A stretch of DNA of 64,000 nucleotides from PNAI01 sp035574295 (lineage in GTDB: Bacteria; Pseudomonadota; Alphaproteobacteria; Rhizobiales; Xanthobacteraceae): contig DATLYX010000105.1 of NCBI GenBank assembly GCA_035574295.1, positions 1 to 64,000 on the forward strand. Reading direction: 5' to 3'. The position numbers were made by a program, and so were the translations under genes. The notes under the pieces are model-generated. The model had not been told where the DNA came from and ran no database searches. It saw only the letters and a list, made by a program, of their open reading frames with translations. Positions 56,766-64,000 of this stretch are shown here, one piece after another (positions within the stretch are counted from its first letter, which is position 1; the number at the start of each line of letters is the position of its first letter).

Positions 56766-57983
56766 ATGCATGACGTACCGGGGCAGGTGCATTGGCATGA
56801 GCCCGCAGCCGGGCAGCGCGCGGGCTTCGGCAAATTCGGGCGGCCGAAAACGCCCTACGACATTTTCATGGAGTCGGAAGGCATCCCGGTGTTCCGCGAC
56901 ATCGGCGTGAGCAAGGTGCAGAACCTGCCGCTTGCGCCATGGAAGCGCACCGGCGGCCGCGGCACGTACATCCAGCTCTACGGCACGGAAGGCAAATGGG
57001 GCTGCTACGTGATCGAGGTGCCGGGCGCCGGCGCCATCAATGCGGAAAAGCACCTCTACGAGGAGATTTTCCTTGTGGTGGAAGGCCGCGGCACGACGGA
57101 AGTCTGGCTCGACGGCGATGCCAAACGCCACGTGTTCGAATGGCAGAAGGGCTCGCTGTTCTCGATCCCGGTCAATGCCTGGCACCGCCTCGTGAACGCA
57201 AGCTCGGCGCCGGCGCTGCTACTCGCCGGCACCACCGCGCCGAACCTGATGAACCTGCTCAACAACCTAGGCGCGATCTTCGACTGCCCGTATCAGTTCC
57301 GCGACCGCTTCTCCGGCGCCGACGACTTCTACAAATACAAGGACGACATCGAACCCGATCCGGTGCGCGGGCTGGCCATGCGGCGCACCAACTTCATACC
57401 CGACATCATCAACTGCGATCTGCCGCTCGACAATCGCCGCTCGCCCGGCTTCCGCCGGGTCGAGCCGTTCATGACCGGCAACGTGTTCTACTTGTGGATC
57501 GGCCAGCACGAGAACGGCCGCTATTCCAAGGCGCATGCGCACACCTCGGCGGCGGTGCTGATCTGCATCAAGGGCAAGGGCTACACCTATTCGTGGCCGG
57601 AGCGCGACGGCATCACGCCGTGGAAGGACGGCAAGACGGACAACATCAAGCGCGTGGACTATGAGCCGGTGGGCATGGTCTCGGCGGCGCCGGGCGGGGC
57701 GCGCTGGTTTCACCAGCACTTCGGCTGCTCGAAGGAGCCGCTGCGGCTCACCGCCTGGTTCGGGCCGCACAATCCCGGCCGCGAACCCGGCCCGCCGGGC
57801 GAGCAACATATCGATTACACCGCCATGGACATTCCGGAGGGCGGCACGGCGATCCCCTACTGGATGGAGGATCCCTACATCCGCAAGGAATACGAGGAAA
57901 CGCTGCGACGCGAGGGCGTCGAGAACCGCATGAAGCCTGAGTATTACGACAAAAACTACAAGGGCGAGCTGCCGAAGGAGTAG
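56766..57983 (+). CDS. Bicupin protein, gentisate-dioxygenase-like fold (second of two)
   Basis: A 405-residue paralogue of the preceding gene; the aligned segments KHLYEEIFLVVEGRGTTEVW and YEETIMILDGRGSTAVW show it. The N-terminal domain lacks the full metal motif (only one His, EKHLYEE), while the C-terminal domain has HAH (about residues 257-259) and WFHQHF. The ATG at 56766 follows a TTGGAGG ribosome site. The tail (PYWMEDPYIRKEYEETLRREG) is longer and charged. The pair may form a heteromer or act on successive substrates; no function is known. Confidence 0.8.
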   Translation: MHDVPGQVHWHEPAAGQRAGFGKFGRPKTPYDIFMESEGIPVFRDIGVSKVQNLPLAPWKRTGGRGTYIQLYGTEGKWGCYVIEVPGAGAINAEKHLYEEIFLVVEGRGTTEVWLDGDAKRHVFEWQKGSLFSIPVNAWHRLVNASSAPALLLAGTTAPNLMNLLNNLGAIFDCPYQFRDRFSGADDFYKYKDDIEPDPVRGLAMRRTNFIPDIINCDLPLDNRRSPGFRRVEPFMTGNVFYLWIGQHENGRYSKAHAHTSAAVLICIKGKGYTYSWPERDGITPWKDGKTDNIKRVDYEPVGMVSAAPGGARWFHQHFGCSKEPLRLTAWFGPHNPGREPGPPGEQHIDYTAMDIPEGGTAIPYWMEDPYIRKEYEETLRREGVENRMKPEYYDKNYKGELPKE

Positions 57984-57992
57984 CGCCTTCGG

Positions 57993-59027
57993 TCATTCGA
58001 GAATCTTCTTCAGCCGCTCCTTCTGCTCGCTCGGTATAGCGATAATTTCCGCGACGAGTTTTTGCAGCTCTTCGCCGCCGACCGGCTCGATGTCAAAATT
58101 CAACTGTTTGGCCTCGGCGAGAAAAGCCGGGTCGCGCACCATGGCATCAAATGCCTGGCGCAAGGCGGCAACCCGTTCGGGCGGCACGCCTGGCGCGGTG
58201 AAGATCGGGCGGCCGATCTGCGTCGATGCGGAGAGAATCCGCAGCAGCGTGCGGTCGGCTTCGTTCGCGCCGAGGTCCATCAACAGCGGTACGTCGGGGA
58301 GGTCGGGCGCCTTCTTGAAACCGATCTGCACCAGAATGTTGATCTTCTTTTCCGCAATCCATTGCGGCCGCGTGGCCTTCCAGGAGGCCCAACTGTTGGA
58401 CCCGCGCCCCTCCACCTCGCCGCGTTCCATGGCGAGATTGATGTCGTTGCCGCCGGGATAGCCGAGGATGATCTTGAACTTGGTGCCGAGCAGCGCGTTC
58501 ATAGCCTTCGGGTATTGCGAGGAGGTGGAGCCGCCGGTCGCGCCCATGGTGACCTCGCGGCGCTTGGCGTCCTCGATCGTCTTGATGCCCGAGGTGTGCC
58601 AGGTCACCGTGGTGTTGTTCTCCACGTTCGGGTTGCCGATGTAGATGAATTTTGCGGTGTCGAACTGGATGCGGGCATCGCCCGCGGCCTGTTGCAGCGC
58701 GAGCGACTGGTCGGCGGTGGCGAGCACCGTGCCGTCGCGCGGCGCCAGGTTGTAAACCCAGGTGGCCGCGGTGCGCGAACCTGCGCCCGGCATGTTGCGC
58801 GGCACGATCAGCGGCTTGCCTGGGATGTGGTGGCCGAGGTGGCGCGCCACGAGGCGGGCGTAGAGATCGTAACTCCCGCCGGGCGAATAGCCGATGATGA
58901 GATCGATCTTGCGGCCGCGGTAGAAGTCCTCGACCGACGGCTGCGCGGCAGCGGGGGCCGGCCAACCGGCCGCCAGCAGCAGCGGAAGAAACAGCAAGGC
59001 AACGCGCTTCGTGAGTTCAGACCGCAT
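57993..59027 (-). CDS. Second TctC/Bug-family substrate-binding protein, orphan
   Basis: A 344-residue periplasmic binding protein with signal peptide (cleavage near AAAQ) and the Bug-like opening FYRGRKIDLIIGYSPGGSYDLYARL. It is divergent in sequence from the tctC at 53806 and has no membrane components beside it, so it may use the TctAB pair encoded 7 kb away or another permease. The ATG at 59027 is the start of the signal peptide; the longer frame to 59255 is spurious. It is convergent with the bicupin gene. Confidence 0.87.
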   Translation of the reverse strand: MRSELTKRVALLFLPLLLAAGWPAPAAAQPSVEDFYRGRKIDLIIGYSPGGSYDLYARLVARHLGHHIPGKPLIVPRNMPGAGSRTAATWVYNLAPRDGTVLATADQSLALQQAAGDARIQFDTAKFIYIGNPNVENNTTVTWHTSGIKTIEDAKRREVTMGATGGSTSSQYPKAMNALLGTKFKIILGYPGGNDINLAMERGEVEGRGSNSWASWKATRPQWIAEKKINILVQIGFKKAPDLPDVPLLMDLGANEADRTLLRILSASTQIGRPIFTAPGVPPERVAALRQAFDAMVRDPAFLAEAKQLNFDIEPVGGEELQKLVAEIIAIPSEQKERLKKILE

Positions 59028-59112
59028 GAGTTTGCCCTTGACCGCGCGGTTCCGTGATGGGTTATGAGGGCCCCAATCGCTCCGCCTGTCAATGCGGGCG
59101 GGAAGGACGCGA

Positions 59113-60633
59113 ATGCCCATCGAATACGACGAGCAAGGCGGCCGGATCTTCTTCTCCAGCGCGCGGCGGACGTTGGCCGAGGACGACGAAATCTGCCTGC
59201 TCACCGTTGGCGTCGATATCGGCTCGTCCACTTCGCATCTGGTGTTTTCGCGCATCCTGATGGAACGACTCGACGCCCGCTATGTGGTGAGCGCGCGCGA
59301 GACGTTCTATCAGTCGGATATCCTGCTCACGCCTTATGCTGCGGAAGAGACCATCGATGCCGCGGCGCTCGGCGCCTTCATCGCGCAGCAGTACAAATAC
59401 GCGCAGGTGGAGCCGGACGAGATCGACACCGGTGCGCTGATCCTCACCGGCGTCGCCGTGCAGCGGCGCAATGCGCGCGCCATCGGCGAATTGTTCGCGC
59501 AGCAGGCGGGCAAGATGGTGGCGGTCAGCGCCGGCGACAGCCTGGAATGCATCATGGCGGCCTACGGTTCGGGCGCCGTGGCGCGTTCGATCCGCGAGCA
59601 GGCGACGGTGATGAATGTGGACGTCGGCGGCGGCACGTCGAAGATCGCGGTCTGCGCCGACGGCAAGGTGGTCGCGCTCACCGCGCTCGATGTGGGCGCG
59701 CGCCTGATCGTATGCGATGCGCAAGGACGCATTGCGCGGGTGGAGGCGGCCGGGCGGCGGTTCGCGAACGCGCTCGGCATCGACGTTGCGCCCGGGACCG
59801 TCCTGAAAGCGGAAGACGCCCGCGCCTTGGCGGCGTGCATGGCGGATCGGCTGTTCGAGGCGGTGCGGGGCGGTGCGCCCGCGGTAGGCGGCGTATCGCT
59901 GCTGCGGCTCGATCCGCTCTCCCTGCCCCGCCCCATCGACCAGATCACCTTCTCAGGCGGCGTTGCGGAATTCATCTACGGCCGCGAAGCCGGCACATTT
60001 CACGATCTCGGCGCGCTGTTGGCAGCGGAAATCCGGGCGCGGGCGGAGCGTTTGGGGCTGCGCGTGGAAGCTCCGGTCGAGGGCATCCGCGCCACCGTCG
60101 TCGGCGCTGCGCAATACACCATCCAACTGAGCGGCAGCACGATCTTTGTCTCGCCGCTCGATGTGCTGCCGTTGCGCAACCTGCCGGTGATCGCGCCGAC
60201 ATTCGCCTTCGACCACGAAGCGATCGATCCGGCGGCGGTGGCGCGGGCGGTGGAAGCCATGCTGCGGCGGCTCGATCTCGGCGGGGGGGAAAGCCCGGTG
60301 GCGCTGTTCGTGCCCTGGCGCGGCTCGGCCACGTTCCAGCGGCTCGACGCCTTCTGCCGCGGCGTGGTCGCCGGCATGAAGCCGGTATTGGCGCGCGGAC
60401 ACCCGCTCGTGCTCGCCGGCGACGGCGATGTCGGGGGCCTGGTCGGCATTCATCTGCGCGAGGACATGAAACTTACGAATCCCATCGTCTCGATCGACGG
60501 GCTCGAACTGAAGGAATTCGACTACATCGACATCGGCGCCATGCTGGAAAGCTCCGGCGCGGTACCGGTGGTGATCAAGTCGCTGCTCTTTCCTTCCAGC
60601 AATCCGGCAACCCGCGTCGCAAGGTCAACCTGA
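59113..60633 (+). CDS. EutA-like ethanolamine ammonia-lyase reactivating factor, orphan
   Basis: A 506-residue actin-fold ATPase of the EutA family. The phosphate-binding motifs are VGVDIGSSTSHLVFS and VDVGGGTSKIAVC, and FSGGVAEFIYG lies in the C-terminal half. In known systems EutA uses ATP to remove inactivated cobalamin from ethanolamine ammonia-lyase. No eutB or eutC gene is in the window, so its client may be another B12 enzyme or lie outside. The ATG at 59113 has a GGAAGGA ribosome site. A lone GTTCCG half-site lies at about 59049. Confidence 0.85.
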   Translation: MPIEYDEQGGRIFFSSARRTLAEDDEICLLTVGVDIGSSTSHLVFSRILMERLDARYVVSARETFYQSDILLTPYAAEETIDAAALGAFIAQQYKYAQVEPDEIDTGALILTGVAVQRRNARAIGELFAQQAGKMVAVSAGDSLECIMAAYGSGAVARSIREQATVMNVDVGGGTSKIAVCADGKVVALTALDVGARLIVCDAQGRIARVEAAGRRFANALGIDVAPGTVLKAEDARALAACMADRLFEAVRGGAPAVGGVSLLRLDPLSLPRPIDQITFSGGVAEFIYGREAGTFHDLGALLAAEIRARAERLGLRVEAPVEGIRATVVGAAQYTIQLSGSTIFVSPLDVLPLRNLPVIAPTFAFDHEAIDPAAVARAVEAMLRRLDLGGGESPVALFVPWRGSATFQRLDAFCRGVVAGMKPVLARGHPLVLAGDGDVGGLVGIHLREDMKLTNPIVSIDGLELKEFDYIDIGAMLESSGAVPVVIKSLLFPSSNPATRVARST

Positions 60634-60747
60634 TGCCTTGCGCGGTTTGCGCGCTGCGGCAGGGCGCGAGCACGGGAAGGTCAGGCTGACATTTGGGCCG
60701 GCCGCGTGCTCTACTAGCGAGAGATTGGGGGCCGTACGGGGGTCGTC

Positions 60748-62490
60748 ATGGGCCGTTTCCTGTCAGCGACGCGGGCGTTTTTCGCGCTCGCCCTGCCTTA
60801 TTTCCGGTCGGAGGAGCGCTGGCGCGCCTGCGCCCTGCTCCTCGGGGTCATCGCCGCAGAAATCGCGCTGGTCTATCTCGCGGTGGTGACCAACCAGTGG
60901 CACCGGCGTTTCTTCAACGCGCTGGAGGCGCGCGACTGGATCACGGTGCGCTTCGAGCTCCTCATTTTCGGGATGATCGTGGTGGGCAATGTGCTGACCG
61001 GGATGGGCATGTTCTGGGTCGGCCAACACTTTCAGATCCGCTGGCGGCGGTGGATGACGGAGCAATTCGTCGCCAAGTGGATGGCGGACGGGCGCCACTA
61101 TCGCGTGCGCTTCGTCGATCCCAATGTCGACAACATTCATTTGCGCATCGCCAACGACATCGGCCTGTTCATCCAGCGCACCTACGAGATCGGCAGCGGG
61201 CTGGTCGGCGTCGTCGTCATGTTCACGTCGTTTGCGGTCATCCTGATCGGACTCTCGGCAACCACGCCGATGCCGCTGTTCGGCTTCGACCTGGCGTTTC
61301 CGGGATACCTTCTGGTGATCGCGCTGGTCTATGCAAGCCTCGGGACGCTGTTTGCGCATCTCGTCGGCCGGCGGCTCATTCATCTGAATTTCCAGCAGCA
61401 GCGGCGCGAGGCGGACCTGCGCTACGCCACCGCGCGGGTCACCGACCATTCCGAGCAAGTGGCGCTGTTGAAGGCGGAAGCGGTGGAGCGCAACGAAATC
61501 GGGCGGAGGTTCGGCGCGCTGGTGGGGAACTGGGTGATCTTGGCGGCGGTGCAGTCGCGGCTCACCGGATTCATCTACGGCTACGGGCAAATCTCGACGG
61601 TGTTCCCGACGCTCGTGGTGACGCCGGCCTATCTGCTCGGCGCGATCCCGCTCGGCATCCTGATGCAAACCGCCTCGGCGTTCCAACGGGTGGAGAACTC
61701 GGTCGCGTTCATCATCAACTATTACGGAAAGATCGCGGAGTGGAAGGCGGCGATGGATCGGGTCTGGCAAATGGACACGGCGCTCAAGCGCGTCGACCGC
61801 GCCGACCTCGCCCATGCCGCGCTTGCGGTCGAACTGGAAACGCGGCCGGATGTGACGGTGCGCGACGTGGTGCTGCGCCGCGACGACGGCAAGGCGATCG
61901 TTGCGGTGCCCGATCTGACGCTTGCGGCCGGCGACAGACTTCTGGTCAACGGCGCCTCGGGCTCCGGCAAGTCCACGCTGTTCCGGGCCCTGTCCGGCAA
62001 TTGGCCCTACGGCGAAGGGCAGATTCGGATCCCGAAAGGCGCCCGCGTTCTCACCCTGCCGGCGCGGCCATACTTCCCCCTCGGCACGCTGCGGCAGGCG
62101 ATGGCGGTGCCGACGCCGGCCGAGGAGATCGCGGACAAGGAGATCCGCGCTGCGATGGAGGCGGTGGGGCTTGCGCACCTGATCCCGCGGCTCGACGAAG
62201 AAGCCGAATGGGACACCGCGCTTTCCGCCGGCGAACAGCACCGCGTCGGGTTCGCGCGCGCGCTCATCCACCGGCCGCAAGTTCTGTTGCTCGATGATGC
62301 CGACGCCATGGTCGAAGGCGGGCGTGCACGGGAGCTCTATCGATTGCTGATCGAACGGCTGCCGGACACGATCATCATTTCAGCGAGCCGAACCGACGCG
62401 CTCGCGGACCTGCATCGCCGGACCATCGAGCTCGGCCCGGCAAAACCCGGGACGCACGGCCAGCAGGCCCTGGTCGCCGCACCGGCATAG
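60748..62490 (+). CDS. SbmA/BacA-type ABC protein with degenerate ATPase domain (YddA/BclA-like)
   Basis: A 580-residue single-chain protein with a six-helix SbmA/BacA-like membrane domain (about residues 1-340) and a C-terminal ATPase domain. Walker A (GASGSGKST, residues 402-410) and signature LSAGEQ (492-497) are intact. The Q-loop Gln is Ala439 (LPARPY), the Walker B Glu is Asp517 (LLLDDAD), and the switch His is Ser547. Relatives include BclA of Bradyrhizobium and the cobalamin/peptide importer Rv1819c. The ATPase may be slow or regulatory. It follows the EutA-like gene by 114 bp. Confidence 0.85.
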   Translation: MGRFLSATRAFFALALPYFRSEERWRACALLLGVIAAEIALVYLAVVTNQWHRRFFNALEARDWITVRFELLIFGMIVVGNVLTGMGMFWVGQHFQIRWRRWMTEQFVAKWMADGRHYRVRFVDPNVDNIHLRIANDIGLFIQRTYEIGSGLVGVVVMFTSFAVILIGLSATTPMPLFGFDLAFPGYLLVIALVYASLGTLFAHLVGRRLIHLNFQQQRREADLRYATARVTDHSEQVALLKAEAVERNEIGRRFGALVGNWVILAAVQSRLTGFIYGYGQISTVFPTLVVTPAYLLGAIPLGILMQTASAFQRVENSVAFIINYYGKIAEWKAAMDRVWQMDTALKRVDRADLAHAALAVELETRPDVTVRDVVLRRDDGKAIVAVPDLTLAAGDRLLVNGASGSGKSTLFRALSGNWPYGEGQIRIPKGARVLTLPARPYFPLGTLRQAMAVPTPAEEIADKEIRAAMEAVGLAHLIPRLDEEAEWDTALSAGEQHRVGFARALIHRPQVLLLDDADAMVEGGRARELYRLLIERLPDTIIISASRTDALADLHRRTIELGPAKPGTHGQQALVAAPA

Positions 62491-62493
62491 GCT

Positions 62494-63093
62494 TTAGGCG
62501 ACAAGCAGCAGAACCGCGCCGACCGCGGCAATCACGGCGCCGGCGGCACGCGCAGCTGGGCGCAACCGCGTGCGCGCAGCGAAGCGGCCCACCGCCAAAC
62601 CTATTCCCACCAGAGCCAGAGCCGCCATGGTGAAGCCCGTGTAGTAGGCGAACAGCGCGCCTTGCGCGGGCGCTGCAAGCGCATGACTGTAGCCGTGGAG
62701 CGCAGCGAACAGCGCCACCAGCGGCCCCGCGACGATCATCGCCAGCCGCCGCGCGCCTGCAATCAGCGCGCCCAAGACGAGAACGGAAGCGGCAATCGCC
62801 GATTCAATCATGCTGAGCGCAGGACCGCCGATGGCGAGCAACGCGCCAACGATCATCGCGACGGCAAATACGATCGGAAGCAGCCAGCGCGCGGGTCGCT
62901 CAAGCTGCGAGGCCAAGAGCCCGACCGCAAGCGCAGCGAGGAGATGGTCGAGACCGGTCAGCGGATGCGCAAGGCCGCCGGTAAAATCCGCGGCATATGG
63001 ACCGACGTGGGCGAGCGCCGTCGCGCTCGATGCGCTCAACGCGCCGCCGGCAAGCGCGGCAGCGAGCGAAAATTGCATGACGGAAGCGCGCAT
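62494..63093 (-). CDS. HupE/UreJ-family membrane protein
   Basis: A 199-residue inner-membrane protein with signal peptide (cleavage near ALA-H), about six hydrophobic segments and the family motif HPLTGLDHLL. HupE and UreJ are nickel or cobalt permeases linked to hydrogenase or urease genes, but neither is present here. The ATG at 63093 has a GGGGAA ribosome site and is chosen over an ATG at 63105. It converges on the ABC gene with 3 bp between stops. A cobalt role is possible given the EutA-like neighbour. Confidence 0.83.
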   Translation of the reverse strand: MRASVMQFSLAAALAGGALSASSATALAHVGPYAADFTGGLAHPLTGLDHLLAALAVGLLASQLERPARWLLPIVFAVAMIVGALLAIGGPALSMIESAIAASVLVLGALIAGARRLAMIVAGPLVALFAALHGYSHALAAPAQGALFAYYTGFTMAALALVGIGLAVGRFAARTRLRPAARAAGAVIAAVGAVLLLVA

Positions 63094-63161
63094 CGTGTTC
63101 CCCATGACAGAACGTCAACGACCTGCAACGATGCCGTTTATCGCCTGCGAGGGGCGGTTTA

Positions 63162-63512
63162 TCAATCCACTTCGATGTAGACCTTTCCGTCCTGCACGAT
63201 GGTCCGATAGGTCTTGATGGGGATCATGCAGGGCGGGGCGACGACCTCGCCGGTCTTGATGTTGAACTGACCGTTGTGGAAATTGCATTCCACCACGTCG
63301 CCGTCGATGAACCCCTCCGACAGCGAACCGGGACCATGGGTGCAGTTGTCGTCGGTCACGTAAAACTCGCCGTCGAGATTGAACACCGCGACGGTGAGAC
63401 CCGCAGCCTCCACCTTGAGGGCGGAGCCCGCGGCAACATCGTCAACCTTGCAAAGCTCGACGCGCGTAGGCACTGGCTTCTCTTGCTGAATGACGGCACG
63501 GGCGGCTACCAT
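63162..63512 (-). CDS. Rieske-type [2Fe-2S] ferredoxin (ring-dioxygenase electron carrier)
   Basis: A 116-residue Rieske protein that would pass electrons to a ring-hydroxylating oxygenase. The cluster ligands are Cys57-x-His59 (CTHG) and Cys76-x-x-His79 (CNFH). The opening VELCKVDDVAAGSALKVEAAG and the end PIKTYRTIVQDGKVYIEVD fit ferredoxin subunits of dioxygenases. The ATG at 63512 is used; a GTG at 63473 would give a more usual length. It is divergent from the oxygenase gene at 63661, with the conserved operator site between them. Confidence 0.87.
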   Translation of the reverse strand: MVAARAVIQQEKPVPTRVELCKVDDVAAGSALKVEAAGLTVAVFNLDGEFYVTDDNCTHGPGSLSEGFIDGDVVECNFHNGQFNIKTGEVVAPPCMIPIKTYRTIVQDGKVYIEVD

Positions 63513-63516
63513 GCAC

Positions 63517-63541
63517 CGGAACGCCGTTCCGCATGGAAGAA
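63517..63541. promoter_or_regulatory. Candidate IclR-type operator, site B
   Basis: GGAAC-GCC-GTTCC (63518-63530) is followed by GCATGGAAGAAC, giving the same half-site arrangement as site A. It sits immediately upstream of the Rieske ferredoxin ATG and about 120 bp upstream of the divergent oxygenase gene, so it could control both. Confidence 0.55.
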
Positions 63542-63660
63542 CTTTTCCGGGTTCTTCATAGACCACGGGCTTTGCGCCGGGTCAACGCCGGCCGAGTGAA
63601 GGCTTGAGCAGGATTTTGCGACGACGTTACATATCGAGGGACGATCCGGGAGCGACGGAT

Positions 63661-64000
63661 ATGCTCAGGAAGGAACAAAACGATCTTCTCACCCAGACCG
63701 GTCCAGGCACGCCGATGGGACAGTTGTTCCGGCGCTACTGGCTGCCCGCGCTGCTGGCCGAAGAGCTGCCGGAGAACGAATGCCCGCCGGTGCGCGTAAA
63801 ACTTCTGTCGGAGCGGCTCTTGGCCTGGCGCGACACGCAGGGGCGGCTCTCGCTCATGGACGAATTCTGCGCGCACCGCGGGGTGTCGCTGTGGTTCGGT
63901 CGCAACGAGGAGAACGGGCTGCGCTGCCCCTACCACGGTTGGAAATACGACCACACCGGACAGTGCATCGAGGTGCCATCGGAGCCGGAGGAAAGCGGCT
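63661..64000 (+). CDS. Rieske ring-hydroxylating oxygenase large subunit, 3' end missing
   Basis: The first 113 codons of an oxygenase similar to phthalate 4,5-dioxygenase and relatives. The Rieske ligands are Cys70-x-His72 (CAHR) and Cys89-x-x-His92 (CPYHGWKYD). The catalytic iron domain lies beyond the window. The ATG at 63661 has a GGGAG ribosome site 10 bp upstream. It is divergent from the Rieske ferredoxin gene. The substrate cannot be told from this fragment; the family acts on aromatic acids. Confidence 0.9.
   Translation, partial: MLRKEQNDLLTQTGPGTPMGQLFRRYWLPALLAEELPENECPPVRVKLLSERLLAWRDTQGRLSLMDEFCAHRGVSLWFGRNEENGLRCPYHGWKYDHTGQCIEVPSEPEESG

Noticed and set aside
59113..60633. Complete eut operon
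   Set aside because: Only an EutA-like gene is present; no eutB, eutC or microcompartment gene was found on either strand.

Overview
The window is GC-rich DNA with tightly packed genes, short overlapping starts and stops, and gene families typical of Alphaproteobacteria of the order Hyphomicrobiales (Bradyrhizobium/Rhodopseudomonas/Xanthobacteraceae-like). Pointers are an IalB-family protein, a DUF4170 protein next to isocitrate lyase, an ScfR/RamB-type regulator, a Hyphomicrobiales-style tad pilus locus, and palindromic GC-rich intergenic repeats of the kind common in that order. No phage, transposase, integrase or CRISPR array was seen. The species cannot be named from the sequence alone.

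Layout. 0-3 kb: end of the succinate dehydrogenase operon (sdhA, a small secreted protein, sdhB). 3-13.5 kb: housekeeping genes (argG, rlmN, an IalB-family protein, pterin dehydratase, an M50 site-2 protease with CBS domains, typA, a GNAT enzyme, folD, DUF167, YggT). 13.5-13.7 kb: tRNA-Ala(CGC) and tRNA-Ser(TGA), pointing towards each other. 13.9-15.1 kb: ligA/ligB-like extradiol dioxygenase genes. 15.2-20.6 kb: the glyoxylate shunt (aceA, a DUF4170 gene, glcB) divergent from a short-chain acyl-CoA-type regulator. 20.8-22.2 kb: a ParA-like ATPase overlapping a phasin-like gene.

22.2-33 kb looks like one catabolic unit for hydroxycinnamate-type aromatic acids. It has a bifunctional enoyl-CoA hydratase/3-hydroxyacyl-CoA dehydrogenase, a MarR regulator with a palindrome over its promoter, a five-gene branched-chain-type ABC importer, a feruloyl-CoA synthetase and an MFS transporter. 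This resembles the CouR/CouPSTU/CouB arrangement of Rhodopseudomonas, but with a beta-oxidation enzyme where the hydratase/lyase would be. 32.9-35.3 kb: a class I glutamine amidotransferase, an SDR and a MazEF pair. 35.5-43.7 kb: a tad/cpa pilus operon without pilin or prepilin peptidase. 44-49.8 kb: an AhpD-like protein, an M24-fold protein, a RidA-family protein and a three-domain acyltransferase/acyl-ACP synthetase.

49.9-64 kb is an accessory catabolic region. It carries a TctABC tripartite transporter with a CocE-type hydrolase inside it, a cupin, two paralogous bicupin proteins, a second TctC, an EutA-like reactivase without EutBC, an SbmA/BacA-type ABC protein with a degenerate ATPase domain, a HupE/UreJ permease, and a Rieske ferredoxin divergent from a Rieske ring-hydroxylating oxygenase cut by the window end. 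Two intergenic regions here, about 8 kb apart, share a 25-bp GGAAC/GTTCC site resembling IclR-family operators, suggesting co-regulation. The EutA, ABC and HupE trio may be a cobalamin/cobalt module, which is the most novel-looking arrangement in the window.
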